Source of the DNA: an uncultured Lachnospiraceae bacterium
Lineage (GTDB): Bacteria > Bacillota > Clostridia > Lachnospirales > Lachnospiraceae
Reading direction: 5' to 3'
Assembly: GCA_902773435.1 (NCBI GenBank)
Contig: CACYEN010000131.1
Coordinates: forward strand, 1-64,000
Length of the DNA stretch: 64,000 nt
A program made the translations under genes and the position numbers. This document shows, in pieces, positions 50,678-60,263 of the stretch (its first letter is position 1; each line of letters begins with the position of its first letter). The notes beneath the pieces are model-generated. The model was not told the origin of the DNA. It saw only the letters and a program-made list of their open reading frames with translations, and made no database searches.

Positions 50678-52687
50678 TCAGATGACGACATCCGCCTCTC
50701 CGCCTGACAGGCCGATCACGCTGTTCTGGATCGCCGCCTCCCTGCTCTTCGCCGTGAGGTTGGACAGGGACTCGATATCGGCGCTGAATTCCGCGACGGT
50801 CGAGCTGACCTGATAGTCCGTGTCGTCGAACAGGAATTCGTGGAGCTCCGCGACGTTGTCGGCCAGCGTCACCGGCACGACGGCATCGAGTTTCTTGGAG
50901 CCCGCGTAGACATTTTTCTCGAGATGCTCGAACGGGAACCCCGACGTCTTCTCGATCTCAAACGTGAACATCTGCGACGCGAGCCGGATGATCTCGGAAG
51001 CTGAGAACGACGTCTTGCAGAGCGGGAACACGTCCCTGATCATGCCCTGGACGGTCTGGATTCCCCTCTTCTTCGCCTTGTTCACGATCTTGTGGATGAC
51101 AACGCGCTGACGCTGGGTCCGCTTCATGTCGTTGCCCGTCGTGTAGCGTATGCGCGCGTAAGCCACGGCCTGGACCCCGTTCAGATGGTAGTCCCTCGGC
51201 ATGGTTTCGGGCTCGATCGGAACATACTCGAGCCCCGTCACACTGGAGGTCTCGATGCAGTAGTTGTTCATGTGGACAACCTCCTGCTCCGTCATCCAGA
51301 CGTCGATCCCGTCGATGTCGTCGACGAGCTTCGCGACCGCGTTGAAGTCGACCACGACATAGTCGTGGATATTCAGGTCGAAATTCCGGTTCAGCATCGT
51401 GAGCAGCTGCCTGGCGCTGCCGTTGGCGTAGGCGGCGTTCGCCTTGTCATACTTTCCGGCGGCTGTCGTAACGCCGGTAAATCCGTTGGATTCCTCGGAG
51501 ATCGTCGCGGTGTCGTAATCCGTGTTGTTCGCGTAAGTGACTTCCGGAGTCTCCTCCGTGGTTTCACCGGCTTCCGCGCCTTCCCCGGTCCCCGCGCCCG
51601 CGCCCTGGCTGCCGCTTTCCCGGTTTCCCGTGTCCTGGCTGCCGGACCCGCTGTTCCCGCTGCCTGAGCCGGGATCTTCGCCGTCCGTGGCCGGGACTAA
51701 AGTGCCTCCGTCAGGGGGATTTCCCTCTCCTGCGGGCTCCTCGCCCCCGCCTTCGCCTGCAGGCTGTTCCCCGCCGCCGTCTCCGGTCTCTCCGGCACCT
51801 GCGTCGTCGGGACTGCCTTCACCCGGGGCAGCTTCGCCGGCATCCTCTGTGCCCTCTCCGGCACCGCCTTCGCCGGCATCCTCTGCGCCCTCTCCGGCGC
51901 CGCCTTCACCGGCGTCCCCGGTGTCCTCTCCGGCACCGCCTTCACCGGTCTCTCCGGCTCCCTCTCCCGCGTCTCCGGCGCCATCATCGCCGCCTTCACC
52001 CGCGGGTTCGCCTTCGCCGGCGTCTCCGGCGTCTCCGCCCGTGTCCGCCTCGCCGGTATCGTAGTCGTAGTACTCCATATCCTCCTCATAGGTGGCGACA
52101 TCCTCTTCGAAGTCAGCGGCCCACTCGGCGCCGTCGTCGTCACCCTGGGGAACCTCGGCGTCGGACTTCGTCCCGATATTGAGAAGGGTATCCCTGTAAA
52201 GCGAGATCAGGCGCACCTTGCCCGTCTCGTTGTTGATGCTCGCGATAATCATCGTATCGCTGTTCGCGTAGTCAATCTGATCCGTGTCTCTCGTGTCGAT
52301 CCCGACGAGGGCGATATTGGTGTAGCCCTTCATCCTCCTGTTCGAGGTGACTTCGGTATTCTCCTCCGCTGCATCGGCGTCCGCGTTCGGATCCGGGGTA
52401 ACAGCCGCGGGAACCTTCACCTGCCCGCCCTCCGCGGGATCACTTTTCGCGCCGGCGGAGCTGCTCCCCTTCGGCACGTCCTTCCCGGCGGTCACGGTTC
52501 CGGCCGACGTATTCACGCCGGCGTGAGCCCCTGCCCGGGATCCGATGCTCCTGAGCCCGGCGTTGATCTTCGCGAAGACAAAGATCCCGCAGACCAGAAT
52601 CATCAGAACCAGAATCTCGGCAAGAAAGATAATCAGGCTCTTTCTGGACTTGCCGCTCTTTTTGCTGTTTTTCCCCGATCGTGACAT
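50678..52687 (-). CDS. LCP-family glycan ligase with large low-complexity insertion
   Basis: LytR-CpsA-Psr proteins move glycans from undecaprenyl diphosphate onto peptidoglycan. A basic head and a membrane helix (about 18-40) precede the LCP domain. Its first half runs from NIALVGIDTRD (about 124-134) to SLYRDTLLNIG (about 162-172), which contains the usual Arg/Asp residues. The domain then breaks off for about 235 residues of Gly/Glu/Ala/Asp/Pro/Ser/Thr sequence. It resumes at KYDKANAAYANGS (about 412), with HDYVVVDFNA and ARIRYTTGNDMKRTQRQR. The insertion includes three exact-length 12-residue units. At 669 aa it is about twice the usual core. It follows the sugar transferase gene by 18 bases, so it likely attaches the glycan made by the cluster on the right. 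Confidence 0.93.
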   Translation of the reverse strand: MSRSGKNSKKSGKSRKSLIIFLAEILVLMILVCGIFVFAKINAGLRSIGSRAGAHAGVNTSAGTVTAGKDVPKGSSSAGAKSDPAEGGQVKVPAAVTPDPNADADAAEENTEVTSNRRMKGYTNIALVGIDTRDTDQIDYANSDTMIIASINNETGKVRLISLYRDTLLNIGTKSDAEVPQGDDDGAEWAADFEEDVATYEEDMEYYDYDTGEADTGGDAGDAGEGEPAGEGGDDGAGDAGEGAGETGEGGAGEDTGDAGEGGAGEGAEDAGEGGAGEGTEDAGEAAPGEGSPDDAGAGETGDGGGEQPAGEGGGEEPAGEGNPPDGGTLVPATDGEDPGSGSGNSGSGSQDTGNRESGSQGAGAGTGEGAEAGETTEETPEVTYANNTDYDTATISEESNGFTGVTTAAGKYDKANAAYANGSARQLLTMLNRNFDLNIHDYVVVDFNAVAKLVDDIDGIDVWMTEQEVVHMNNYCIETSSVTGLEYVPIEPETMPRDYHLNGVQAVAYARIRYTTGNDMKRTQRQRVVIHKIVNKAKKRGIQTVQGMIRDVFPLCKTSFSASEIIRLASQMFTFEIEKTSGFPFEHLEKNVYAGSKKLDAVVPVTLADNVAELHEFLFDDTDYQVSSTVAEFSADIESLSNLTAKSREAAIQNSVIGLSGGEADVVI
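51845..51952. repeat. three 36-bp tandem repeats inside the LCP gene
   Basis: Units 51845-51880, 51881-51916 and 51917-51952 encode 12-residue blocks of the form DAGEGGAGEGxE (residues about 246-281). Looser relatives extend on both sides (about 51770-52040). Being multiples of three, copy changes would keep the frame. Confidence 0.85.
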
Positions 52688-52705
52688 TACTGCACTGGCT
52701 CCTGA

Positions 52706-54139
52706 CTAATATGCGTTCTTGTTCACAAATCCCCTGAACACCGTGAGGAACAGGATCTTCAGGTCGAGGCCCAAAGTCCAGTTCTCGATATAATAGAGGT
52801 CGTAATCAATTCGCTTCCTGATGGAGGTATCCCCCCGGTAGCCGTTGACCTGGGCCCAGCCCGTCATCCCCGGGCGGACCTGGTGCTTGACCATGTACCG
52901 CGGAATCTCCTCCTGAAACTTCTCCACAAAATAAGGTCTCTCCGGTCTCGGACCGACGAGAGACATATCTCCCTTGAGGACATTGAAAAGCTGAGGAAGT
53001 TCATCGATGCTGGTCTTCCTCATGAACCTGCCGACCGGGGTCACCCTCGGATCGTCCCTTGTCGTCCACTTCTTCCTCTCGGCGGAATCGTCCTGGACGA
53101 TCATGGAGCGGAACTTGTACATCATAAAGCGCCGGTTGCGGAGCCCGACCCTCTCCTGCGAGTAGATCAGGGGGCCCGGAGAAGTCGCCTTGACCGCGAG
53201 CGCGAATATGAGCATGACCGGCGAGAAAAGCACGATCAGCACTATGCTCCCGACGATATCGATGACTCTCTTGACCATCGCCGGAAACGCGTTGGACAAC
53301 GGCACGTACCTGATGTTGATGACCGGAAGCCCCAGTATGTCCTCCGTATAGGGCTTCGTCGGTATGATGTTGTTGTAGTCCGGTATGAACTTGGTGTGGA
53401 CACCGGACTTCTCGCAGAGCGATACGATGGACTCGAGCCTGTAATACTCCGAAAGTCCGAGCGTGATCGCGATCTCGTCGAGATGGTTTTCGGGGAGGAT
53501 GATCATGAGATTGTCGACTCTCCCCAGAACCTTTATTCCCTTGTATTCAGTTCCCGCCTCGATTCTGTCATCCAGGATCCCCCTGATATTGAGTCCCCAC
53601 TGCGGATTCATCGCGACACGGTCAATATACTCCTCCGCGGCCCGGCTGTATCCGACCAGAAGGACATTTCTCACAAACCGGCCCCGCCTGCGCATATTCA
53701 TCATGATCTGTCTGATGATCATGCGCATGATCAGGTCAAGTGTCGTGTTCAGAGTAAAGAACACCGCAATCATGACTCTCGACCAGTTGACCTGATGGAT
53801 CAGGTACAGGATCAGGATGAAAATCATGAATCCGATGATGTTGGAGAGCGCGACATTGCCAATCTCAGAGCGCCGTCCCTTCATCCGGTTCGCGCGGTAC
53901 AGTCCGAACCCCGAGTAGAGAATCAGAATTCCCGGTACGATAAAAAAAAGTGCCGTCATGTAGGAAGTGAACGGCACAGATTCAACCGAATTCCCGGGCA
54001 GAACCCTGGTGCGGAACTTCAGGTACCAGGCGAGAACATAGGAGATCGCGGCAATCAGGATATCGCAGACAGCCAGAAGGCGACTGAAATACTTTTGATT
54101 ATCCTCTATCAAATCAGTATCCCCGTACTTCTGCACCAT
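52706..54139 (-). CDS. polyprenyl-phosphate hexose-1-phosphate transferase (WcaJ/CpsE type)
   Basis: First enzyme of a lipid-linked glycan: moves a sugar phosphate, typically glucose 1-phosphate, onto undecaprenyl phosphate. It has four or five N-terminal helices, a Rossmann-like CoA-binding region (about 155-260) and the membrane-associated catalytic domain. Signatures are KRVIDIVGSIVLIV, SPGPLIYSQERVG, MYKFRSM, the Asp-Glu of TSIDELPQLFNVLKGDMSLVGPRPE, and RPGMTGWAQVNG. ATG 54139 has no ribosome site. TTG 54112 (MIEDNQKYFSRL), with GGGGA upstream, is a good alternative and fits family N-termini. It is followed by the LCP gene. Confidence 0.93.
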   Translation of the reverse strand: MVQKYGDTDLIEDNQKYFSRLLAVCDILIAAISYVLAWYLKFRTRVLPGNSVESVPFTSYMTALFFIVPGILILYSGFGLYRANRMKGRRSEIGNVALSNIIGFMIFILILYLIHQVNWSRVMIAVFFTLNTTLDLIMRMIIRQIMMNMRRRGRFVRNVLLVGYSRAAEEYIDRVAMNPQWGLNIRGILDDRIEAGTEYKGIKVLGRVDNLMIILPENHLDEIAITLGLSEYYRLESIVSLCEKSGVHTKFIPDYNNIIPTKPYTEDILGLPVINIRYVPLSNAFPAMVKRVIDIVGSIVLIVLFSPVMLIFALAVKATSPGPLIYSQERVGLRNRRFMMYKFRSMIVQDDSAERKKWTTRDDPRVTPVGRFMRKTSIDELPQLFNVLKGDMSLVGPRPERPYFVEKFQEEIPRYMVKHQVRPGMTGWAQVNGYRGDTSIRKRIDYDLYYIENWTLGLDLKILFLTVFRGFVNKNAY

Positions 54140-54250
54140 ATATCATGAATAGTATTCAATTAACCCCCTCCTCGAAGGGAGCCCGCCGACATGTCCCGCA
54201 ACACGGATTCTTCAAAATTCCGCGCTCCAAAAACCTATCAGGCAGTTACA

Positions 54251-54279
54251 AATATACTATATCGGTGAACTCATGGCAA
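54251..54279 (-). promoter_or_regulatory. candidate promoter for sugar transferase-LCP operon
   Basis: On the minus strand TTGCCA, a 17-base spacer, TATATT. It predicts a leader of about 100 bases. The gap between the GT2 terminator and the sugar transferase contains nothing else I recognise. Confidence 0.6.
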
Positions 54280-54303
54280 GATATTTATGGAAACCTGATT
54301 TGT

Positions 54304-54343
54304 AAAAAAAACGGGAACCCCGCCTTTCGTGCGGCGGGATTCC
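54304..54343 (-). terminator. terminator at end of the glycan cluster
   Basis: 11-bp stem GGAATCCCGCC / GGCGGGGTTCC with one T.G pair, followed on the minus strand by eight T. It begins 2 bases after the stop of the GT2 gene at 54345. Confidence 0.93.
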
Positions 54344-54344
54344 G

Positions 54345-55328
54345 TCAGGTCCGGAACAGTCTCCGGACCACGTTGATCCAGAGCTCAAGCTGTATTTCCG
54401 CGTAGCTTCGCGCGTATTCGGGCTTCGGCTTCACGCGGAGCCCGTCCCGTCTTCCCTCCGCGCTCATCCGGAAACCCCGGGCGATGCCGGCGAGGTACTC
54501 CCTCCCGAAGCCCCGGGCGGCGAAGAACACCGCCTTGACAAGGAATCCCGGGAGGAGCAGGGGCAGATTGAGGATGATCTGCCAGGCCGGCATGTTCTTG
54601 GAGATCAGGTAGATGCTGTTCCGGGAGGTATTCTTCACCTTGAAGAGGTTGTAGACGGACCCGGTCGTCGCGCTCCCCGCGTGGAGCACGCGCGCGGACG
54701 GGACATAGAGGTTCTTCCAACCGTGGATCCTCGCCCTCCAGCCGATATCGCAGTCCTCCAGATAGGCAAAATGGCGCTCGTCGAAGAGTCCGATCTCATC
54801 GAGCGCGCTCATCCGGTAGATCGCCGCCCCCGCGCAGGAGAAAAAGACGGGACACGGCTTCTCAAATCTTCCGGAGGGCTTCCCCTTGCCCCTCGCGAAG
54901 GCCCAGCCGAGCGAACAGTAGAGGTCGCCCGCGTCGTCGATCTTCCCGGGATCCGCCATGCTCAGCATCATCGCCTGGCACGAGAACGCGCGGGGATTCG
55001 CCTCCATCGCCGCTACCAGTTCCCCGGTAAACTCCGGTTCCGCGCGGGTGTCGTTGTTGAGCAGGACGCAGTAGTCCATCCCGGCCTCCCGCGAGGCCCC
55101 GATTCCGGCGTTGACCGCCCCGCAGAACCCCGTGTTCCCGGGAAAGAGGATGAGCTCCGTCTCAGGATAGTTCTCCCTTACAAAATCAGCGCTGCCGTCG
55201 GAGGACCCGTTGTCGACGACGACCACGAGGTCCGGCTTTCTCCTCTGCCGTCTCATCGCGTCCAGGCAGTCCGGCAGCCAGCGCAGCCCGTTGTAGTTCG
55301 GTATGACGATCGATACCGATGGTTCCAT
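54345..55328 (-). CDS. GT2 glycosyltransferase (rhamnosyltransferase-like)
   Basis: Single GT-A domain: VSIVIPNYNGLRWLPDCLDA, VDNGSSDGSADF, the metal motif in LLNNDTRAEPEF, then GLFDERHFAYLEDCDIGWRARIHGW. A short C-terminal hydrophobic stretch (LLLPGFLVKAVFFAA) may tether it to the membrane. The start at 55328 (MEPSVSIVIPNYNG) matches the family. An ATG 30 bases upstream is possible, and neither has a strong ribosome site. The stop of the upstream tandem GT2 gene lies only 5 bases before this start. The sugar is unknown; rhamnose is favoured because rfbD is nearby. Confidence 0.88.
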   Translation of the reverse strand: MEPSVSIVIPNYNGLRWLPDCLDAMRRQRRKPDLVVVVDNGSSDGSADFVRENYPETELILFPGNTGFCGAVNAGIGASREAGMDYCVLLNNDTRAEPEFTGELVAAMEANPRAFSCQAMMLSMADPGKIDDAGDLYCSLGWAFARGKGKPSGRFEKPCPVFFSCAGAAIYRMSALDEIGLFDERHFAYLEDCDIGWRARIHGWKNLYVPSARVLHAGSATTGSVYNLFKVKNTSRNSIYLISKNMPAWQIILNLPLLLPGFLVKAVFFAARGFGREYLAGIARGFRMSAEGRRDGLRVKPKPEYARSYAEIQLELWINVVRRLFRT

Positions 55329-55333
55329 TTTCT

Positions 55334-57133
55334 TTATACCCGAAGGGAATAATTCCATTTTTTCACCGAGAGACTGGGATTATAGTTCGGGTCGCCTTTC
55401 TTCAGAATATCTGTCCATGCGGAGCGGAAGTACTCGATCTCCGACTGGAAACGCCTGACCTTCTCCGGAGTGTCCTCCGGCCCCCTGGTCCTGGATTCGT
55501 CGTGGTACAGCTCGGCGAACGGGTCGTAGACGACGCGGTACCCGCACTTGATCACCTTCAGGCAGTAATCGACGTCGTTGAACGCCACCGCCAGCTCCTC
55601 CGTGAATCCCCCGGCCTTTACGAACGCCTCCCTCTTCGTCATCATGCAGGCGGCGGTGACCGCGCTAAGGTCCTGTATGAGGGAAGCCTTGTGCATGTAG
55701 CCGCTCCTGCCCCTCGGAAGGTCCACGAACATGGAACCCGCGATTCCTCCCATTCCGACGACGATCCCGGCGCTCTGGACCCGGTTGTCCGGGTAGTAGA
55801 GCTTCGCCCCGACCGCGCCGACGTCCTCCCGCATGAGCATGCCCAGCATCTCCGTCAGCCAGTCCGTCGAGATCGTTCCACGGACGTCGTTGTTGAGGAA
55901 GAGCAGATAGTCCCCGTGCGTGTACCTGACCCCGTAGTTGTTGATGGCCGAGTAGTTGAATCCCTTCTTCCAGCGCACGAGGTGGATTTCGTCGAGGGCG
56001 GAAATCTCCCTGTAATACTCGAACGTCGCCCTGTCGCGGCTGCCGTTCTCGACGATGACGATCTCCAGGTTCGGATACCCTGTATCGAGGAGCGAATTCA
56101 GGCACGACCGCAGGGCTTCGGACTCATCCCTGTTCGGAATCACGACCGAGACCATCGGACTGTCCTTCACCGGATACCGCACCCTGTAGAATCCGAAGTC
56201 GGGGAGAAGCTCCACGGTTCCCTCTGTTCCCGTCCTGAGGAGGTTCCCCTCGATGGCCCTTTTGCCGGCCTCATAGGCGTACATCTTGCTCATCGGGTTG
56301 TCCGCCGTGGAGGTCTCGTGCGTCCTCCAGTGATAGAGGACGCGCGGAACGCGGACGATCCTCCCCGCCTTCTCCGCGCAGCGGAAGATCAGGTCGTAAT
56401 CCTGCGCCCCGTCCATCTCCGGATCGAACATTCCGGCCTCGAGGATGAGCGACTTCTTTATGACGAGGAGGTGCGTGATATAATTGTTCGACCTGAGGAG
56501 GTCCAGGTTGAACTCGGGCTTGAAATGCGGCTGGTAGTAGCTCGACCTGTCCGACGTGACCTTGTCCTCGTCCGTATAGATCAGGTCCGCGCCGCCCATA
56601 ATCGCCCCGGCTACCTCATAGAGCGCGTCCGGTTCCAGGAGGTCGTCGTGGTCGAGAAAGGCGATGTACTCCCCTCCCGCCGCGCTGATTCCCCGGTTCG
56701 TGTTCTCCGAGATCCCCAGGTTCTCCTCGAGGGCGACGTATGTGATCCTCGGATCCCTGGAACGGAGCTCCTCCGCCATCTCCCGGACCGTCCTGCCCTT
56801 TCCCGCGGACTCATCCCCTCCCGCGTCGACGATGACGAGCTCCCAGTTGTCGAAGCTCTGGTCCAGAACGGATTCCGCCATCTGCATAAAATAGCGCTCA
56901 GGGGTCCTGAACGCGGGCACGACGACGGAGATCCTGGGGGCGCCGGTGATCGGGTGGTTCTTCTGGTGCTTGATCACGTCCTCCTTCGCCCTGTGGGTAT
57001 CCCTCCAGGGCCCGTAGGGGACGTCCTCGGGTTCCAGGCGGTCCATCAGATGATTGATGAATTCCTTTGTCCCGAAGTGCTTCCAGTAGAGGTATGCTTT
57101 TTTGACCTTATATGGTGTGATCGGAAACTGCAT
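55334..57133 (-). CDS. tandem-domain GT2 glycosyltransferase
   Basis: A 599-aa protein with two GT-A domains. The first (about 68-290) opens ISVVVPAFRTPERYF and has FLDHDDLLEPDAL and FDPEMDGAQDYDLIFR. The second (about 325-560) opens VSVVIPNRDESEALRS and has LFLNNDVRGTIS and AVAFNDVDYCLKV. Both carry acidic metal motifs, so both may be active and add two residues in turn. It resembles the other two tandem GT2 genes at 60264 and 62684 in order and motifs. Such proteins are common in rhamnose-polysaccharide clusters. It begins 4 bases after rfbD. Confidence 0.9.
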   Translation of the reverse strand: MQFPITPYKVKKAYLYWKHFGTKEFINHLMDRLEPEDVPYGPWRDTHRAKEDVIKHQKNHPITGAPRISVVVPAFRTPERYFMQMAESVLDQSFDNWELVIVDAGGDESAGKGRTVREMAEELRSRDPRITYVALEENLGISENTNRGISAAGGEYIAFLDHDDLLEPDALYEVAGAIMGGADLIYTDEDKVTSDRSSYYQPHFKPEFNLDLLRSNNYITHLLVIKKSLILEAGMFDPEMDGAQDYDLIFRCAEKAGRIVRVPRVLYHWRTHETSTADNPMSKMYAYEAGKRAIEGNLLRTGTEGTVELLPDFGFYRVRYPVKDSPMVSVVIPNRDESEALRSCLNSLLDTGYPNLEIVIVENGSRDRATFEYYREISALDEIHLVRWKKGFNYSAINNYGVRYTHGDYLLFLNNDVRGTISTDWLTEMLGMLMREDVGAVGAKLYYPDNRVQSAGIVVGMGGIAGSMFVDLPRGRSGYMHKASLIQDLSAVTAACMMTKREAFVKAGGFTEELAVAFNDVDYCLKVIKCGYRVVYDPFAELYHDESRTRGPEDTPEKVRRFQSEIEYFRSAWTDILKKGDPNYNPSLSVKKWNYSLRV

Positions 57134-57137
57134 AGGA

Positions 57138-58055
57138 TCAAATCTCCCCCTGCTCCCTGAGCTCCTCCAGGTAGCGCCGGAGCGCGTCCCTCCACTCGGG
57201 CAGCGGCATAAATCCGTTCTCCGCGATCGCGGAGCGGTCCATCCTGCTGTTGGCAGGCCGTTTCGCCGCGGCCCCGTACTCCTCCGTCGACACGGGGATG
57301 ACGGTCATCTTCGTGATTCCCGCGGCCCGGAAGATCTCTTTTGAAAAATCATACCAGGAGATGTAATCCCCCTCGTTCGTCACGTGATAGACCCCGTAGC
57401 GGTCCGTGAGAATCATGTCGACGACGAGCCTCGCGAGATCGCGGGTGTAGGTGGGGGTTCCGATCTGGTCGTTCACAACCCTCAGCGTATCCCGCATCTG
57501 GGCAAGCCGGAGCATCGTTTTCACGAAGTTCTTTCCATTCAGGCCGAATACCCACGCGATGCGCAGGATGAACCATTTCCGGGCATACTCGCGCACGGCT
57601 TCCTCTCCCTCGGCCTTCGTCGCCCCGTAAACGCCGATCGGATTCACGGGATCCTCCGGGCGCCACGGCCTTGTCCCCTCCCCGTCGAAGACATAATCGG
57701 TCGAAAAATACATGATCGGAATGCCGAGCTCGCCGCAGACCCTGGCGACATTCGCGGTCCCGCCGGCGTTGACGTGCCTGCACATCTCGGGATTCTCCTC
57801 CGCGCTGTCCACGGCCGTCCAGGCGGCGCAGTGAATCACCGCATCCGGCTTCTCGCGGAAAAGCACGCCTCTGACTTCCTCGGCGTCCGTGATATCCAGA
57901 TTCACGAGGGGCATCCCCATCGCGACGGACCGGTTCGCGGTCCCCTTGCTGTCGGAGAACCTTCCGCTCCCCACACATTCGATCCCGCGGCCGGCGAGTT
58001 CTTTCATCACGTCGTGGCCGAGCTGTCCCCCTGCTCCGGTTACTAATACCTTCAT
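57138..58055 (-). CDS. rfbD: dTDP-4-dehydrorhamnose reductase
   Basis: Last step of dTDP-L-rhamnose synthesis. Short-chain dehydrogenase fold with MKVLVTGAGGQLGHDV at the start, HCAAWTAVDSAEE, STDYVFDG and the catalytic YGATKAEGE (Tyr-x-x-x-Lys). The ATG at 58055 has GGGGAGTATAGCA before it; a longer reading is not supported. The other rhamnose genes (rfbA, rfbB, rfbC) are not in the window. It implies that the surface glycan assembled here contains rhamnose. Confidence 0.95.
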   Translation of the reverse strand: MKVLVTGAGGQLGHDVMKELAGRGIECVGSGRFSDSKGTANRSVAMGMPLVNLDITDAEEVRGVLFREKPDAVIHCAAWTAVDSAEENPEMCRHVNAGGTANVARVCGELGIPIMYFSTDYVFDGEGTRPWRPEDPVNPIGVYGATKAEGEEAVREYARKWFILRIAWVFGLNGKNFVKTMLRLAQMRDTLRVVNDQIGTPTYTRDLARLVVDMILTDRYGVYHVTNEGDYISWYDFSKEIFRAAGITKMTVIPVSTEEYGAAAKRPANSRMDRSAIAENGFMPLPEWRDALRRYLEELREQGEI

Positions 58056-58092
58056 TGCTATACTCCCCGATTCTGACACTCCGTCCGTGCCG

Positions 58093-60192
58093 TCAGACAT
58101 AGTACCTGTAGACCGTCAGCATAACCGCTGAAACAGCCGCTGAAAACGCGCACGCGATCGCGGCCGTCCCGGCAATTTCCTCCGGAACCGCGCTTCCCTG
58201 CGCCTTTTTTCTCTTAAATGCTTTGTATAACAAGTTTCCTGTTTCGTCAAGTCCCTGACACACAAAATAGAACAGCGGCACCGCGGCGGGAAGAATATAC
58301 CTTCCCTGCGGCTGAAAATCGCCCGCGTAGGAATAGATGACCGACAGGACGGGCGGCACCGCCATCGCCGCGAGCATCGCGATCTGCGCGGCGGCGCTCA
58401 TCCGGAACGCCGAAAAGCGGCTCACCGCCTGTTCCCCGCCCGCTTCGGCGGCGCGTATCCGCCGCTTTTCCCGGGGAATCGAGAGCAGGAGCCTGAGGCT
58501 TCCGGCAAGTCCCACCGCGATCATGATGAGCCACAGCCTGACAACCGGCATCTTGACCTGCAGCGAGAAGTTTGAGAATCGTCCGACGAAGCTCGTGAGG
58601 GTCTCCTTGACGAACTCCGTCTCCCTGAACATCGAAGAGACGGTCATCCCGCTGCTCTTCGGCGTCACGATCTGGGAGGGCCGGTAGCCGTCCTCGGCGT
58701 AGAGCTCCGCGGTCTTCCTCATGGTTTCCCTTCCGAGAAAATCCCCGTCGTAGAGCACGGCGTTTCTGACAAACCACCACCCGCAGACGGCGGACACGAT
58801 GAGCGCGATGAAGACAATCTTCGCGGCCGTCTTCTTCGCCCTTCCCCTCCGGAATCCCGACGTCGCGAGAAACAGGAGAACGCTCACGAGAATGAACCCG
58901 TAGCAGTTGTAGTAGGACAGCGCGCAGAGTCCGATGCCGGCGGCGAGGAAGAAGCAGTCCCGGTATCTCCACCTCTTTTCGATCCCGGCGGTCCACGCGC
59001 AGACGATCATCGCCGTCGTCATCAGCCCGAACGCGTCGCAGTTGACATAAGTCGACACAAAGAGAATCTGCGGGAACAGTCCGACGAGAGCGGGCATCAC
59101 GTATTTCATCGGGCTCTCCGGAAAGATCCGCCTCGCCGCCGACGCGGTGAAGAGGACGGCCAGCGTTCCCGACAGCACGCTCACGAGGCGGGCGGCGAAC
59201 AGAAGGTCGTCGGAGATGCCGAAGAAAGCCAGCACTTTCCCGGCCCACGCCCCGAGCATAAACGGCAGGATCGGCGAGAAGGCGTAGGAGAATCCCCATC
59301 TCGGATCGATCACCGCCGGGTCGTCCCCTCTCGGGAGGGCTCCGTTTTCAAAGATATATCTCACGACATCATAGTGCATCACCTCGTCCGGCCCTTCCCC
59401 GAACGGCGCCGCGGAAGCCCACCAGAGGGCGGTGAAGAACACGACGATAAGGAGCGCGGCCATGAAGACCGGATATTTCCCCTTCCTGCCCGGGAAGAGA
59501 AACAGGAACAGCGAGACCGCCGCGAAGAGGCTGAAGAAGAAGAACATGGGCTGGATACGCATCGTCGGGGAGGCCAGCAGCGCCGCGCCGCCCGTGCACA
59601 TGACCAGCATGAAGCCGGCCGCGAACAGGACCGCCCCCGCCTGCGTGAGGAGAACGGAGAGAACCATGACCGCCGGGATAAAGACAGCGGCCGCCGCCGC
59701 GAGGAACGGGAGGTTGACGAAGCGGTTGGGATTGATGACGATCCGGCCGATGTCGATCAGCTTCCCGTGCATCCCCGTGAAATCCATGCGCAGCTTTGTC
59801 ACGGACCCCACGCTCCCGTCGAACGCGAACCGGACCGTACCCGGCCTGATGTGGGCCGCGTCGGAGGCGTAGAGGCTGTAGTTCCCGTCGCCCGCGTAGA
59901 TCCTGAGCGTCTGCGGGTACTCCTTCTCCTCCGAGCCGAGTATGCTGAAATCCACGTCGATCATCCGCACGCGCGTCCCGGGGATCTCCACCTCGAGGGA
60001 CGGCTCGTAGACCATGGCCCGGAACCGGTTCGCGTCATACCGGTCCCCTCCTTCGAATACCGCGCCTGAGAGGTCGTCGACGACTGAGACCGGAAACCTG
60101 TACTGTTCGACGCGCACGGCGCACACGAAGATCAGGACCCCGATGATCCCGACCACAAGCGCCGTAAAACTGTTCCGAAGCCTGATTGCCAT
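58093..60192 (-). CDS. polytopic membrane protein, GT-C-like (DUF2142-type)
   Basis: A 699-aa protein with one N-terminal helix, a soluble beta-rich region (about 35-155) and about ten further helices. The loop after an early helix carries FGEGPDEVMHYDVVRYI, the Pro-Asp-Glu plus His signature of DUF2142-like GT-C proteins, which probably use lipid-linked sugars outside the membrane. Closing helices end in AVSAVMLTVYRYYV. It has GGAGG 7 bases before its ATG. It sits between a tandem GT2 gene and rfbD, so a role in modifying or extending the same glycan is likely. The precise reaction is unknown. Confidence 0.8.
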   Translation of the reverse strand: MAIRLRNSFTALVVGIIGVLIFVCAVRVEQYRFPVSVVDDLSGAVFEGGDRYDANRFRAMVYEPSLEVEIPGTRVRMIDVDFSILGSEEKEYPQTLRIYAGDGNYSLYASDAAHIRPGTVRFAFDGSVGSVTKLRMDFTGMHGKLIDIGRIVINPNRFVNLPFLAAAAAVFIPAVMVLSVLLTQAGAVLFAAGFMLVMCTGGAALLASPTMRIQPMFFFFSLFAAVSLFLFLFPGRKGKYPVFMAALLIVVFFTALWWASAAPFGEGPDEVMHYDVVRYIFENGALPRGDDPAVIDPRWGFSYAFSPILPFMLGAWAGKVLAFFGISDDLLFAARLVSVLSGTLAVLFTASAARRIFPESPMKYVMPALVGLFPQILFVSTYVNCDAFGLMTTAMIVCAWTAGIEKRWRYRDCFFLAAGIGLCALSYYNCYGFILVSVLLFLATSGFRRGRAKKTAAKIVFIALIVSAVCGWWFVRNAVLYDGDFLGRETMRKTAELYAEDGYRPSQIVTPKSSGMTVSSMFRETEFVKETLTSFVGRFSNFSLQVKMPVVRLWLIMIAVGLAGSLRLLLSIPREKRRIRAAEAGGEQAVSRFSAFRMSAAAQIAMLAAMAVPPVLSVIYSYAGDFQPQGRYILPAAVPLFYFVCQGLDETGNLLYKAFKRKKAQGSAVPEEIAGTAAIACAFSAAVSAVMLTVYRYYV

Positions 60193-60263
60193 CCGTCTTC
60201 CTCCCGCCCCGTCCCTCTCCCGGGGGACATAAGGTCCTCATCTCTTCTCCGGAGATGCCTCCG

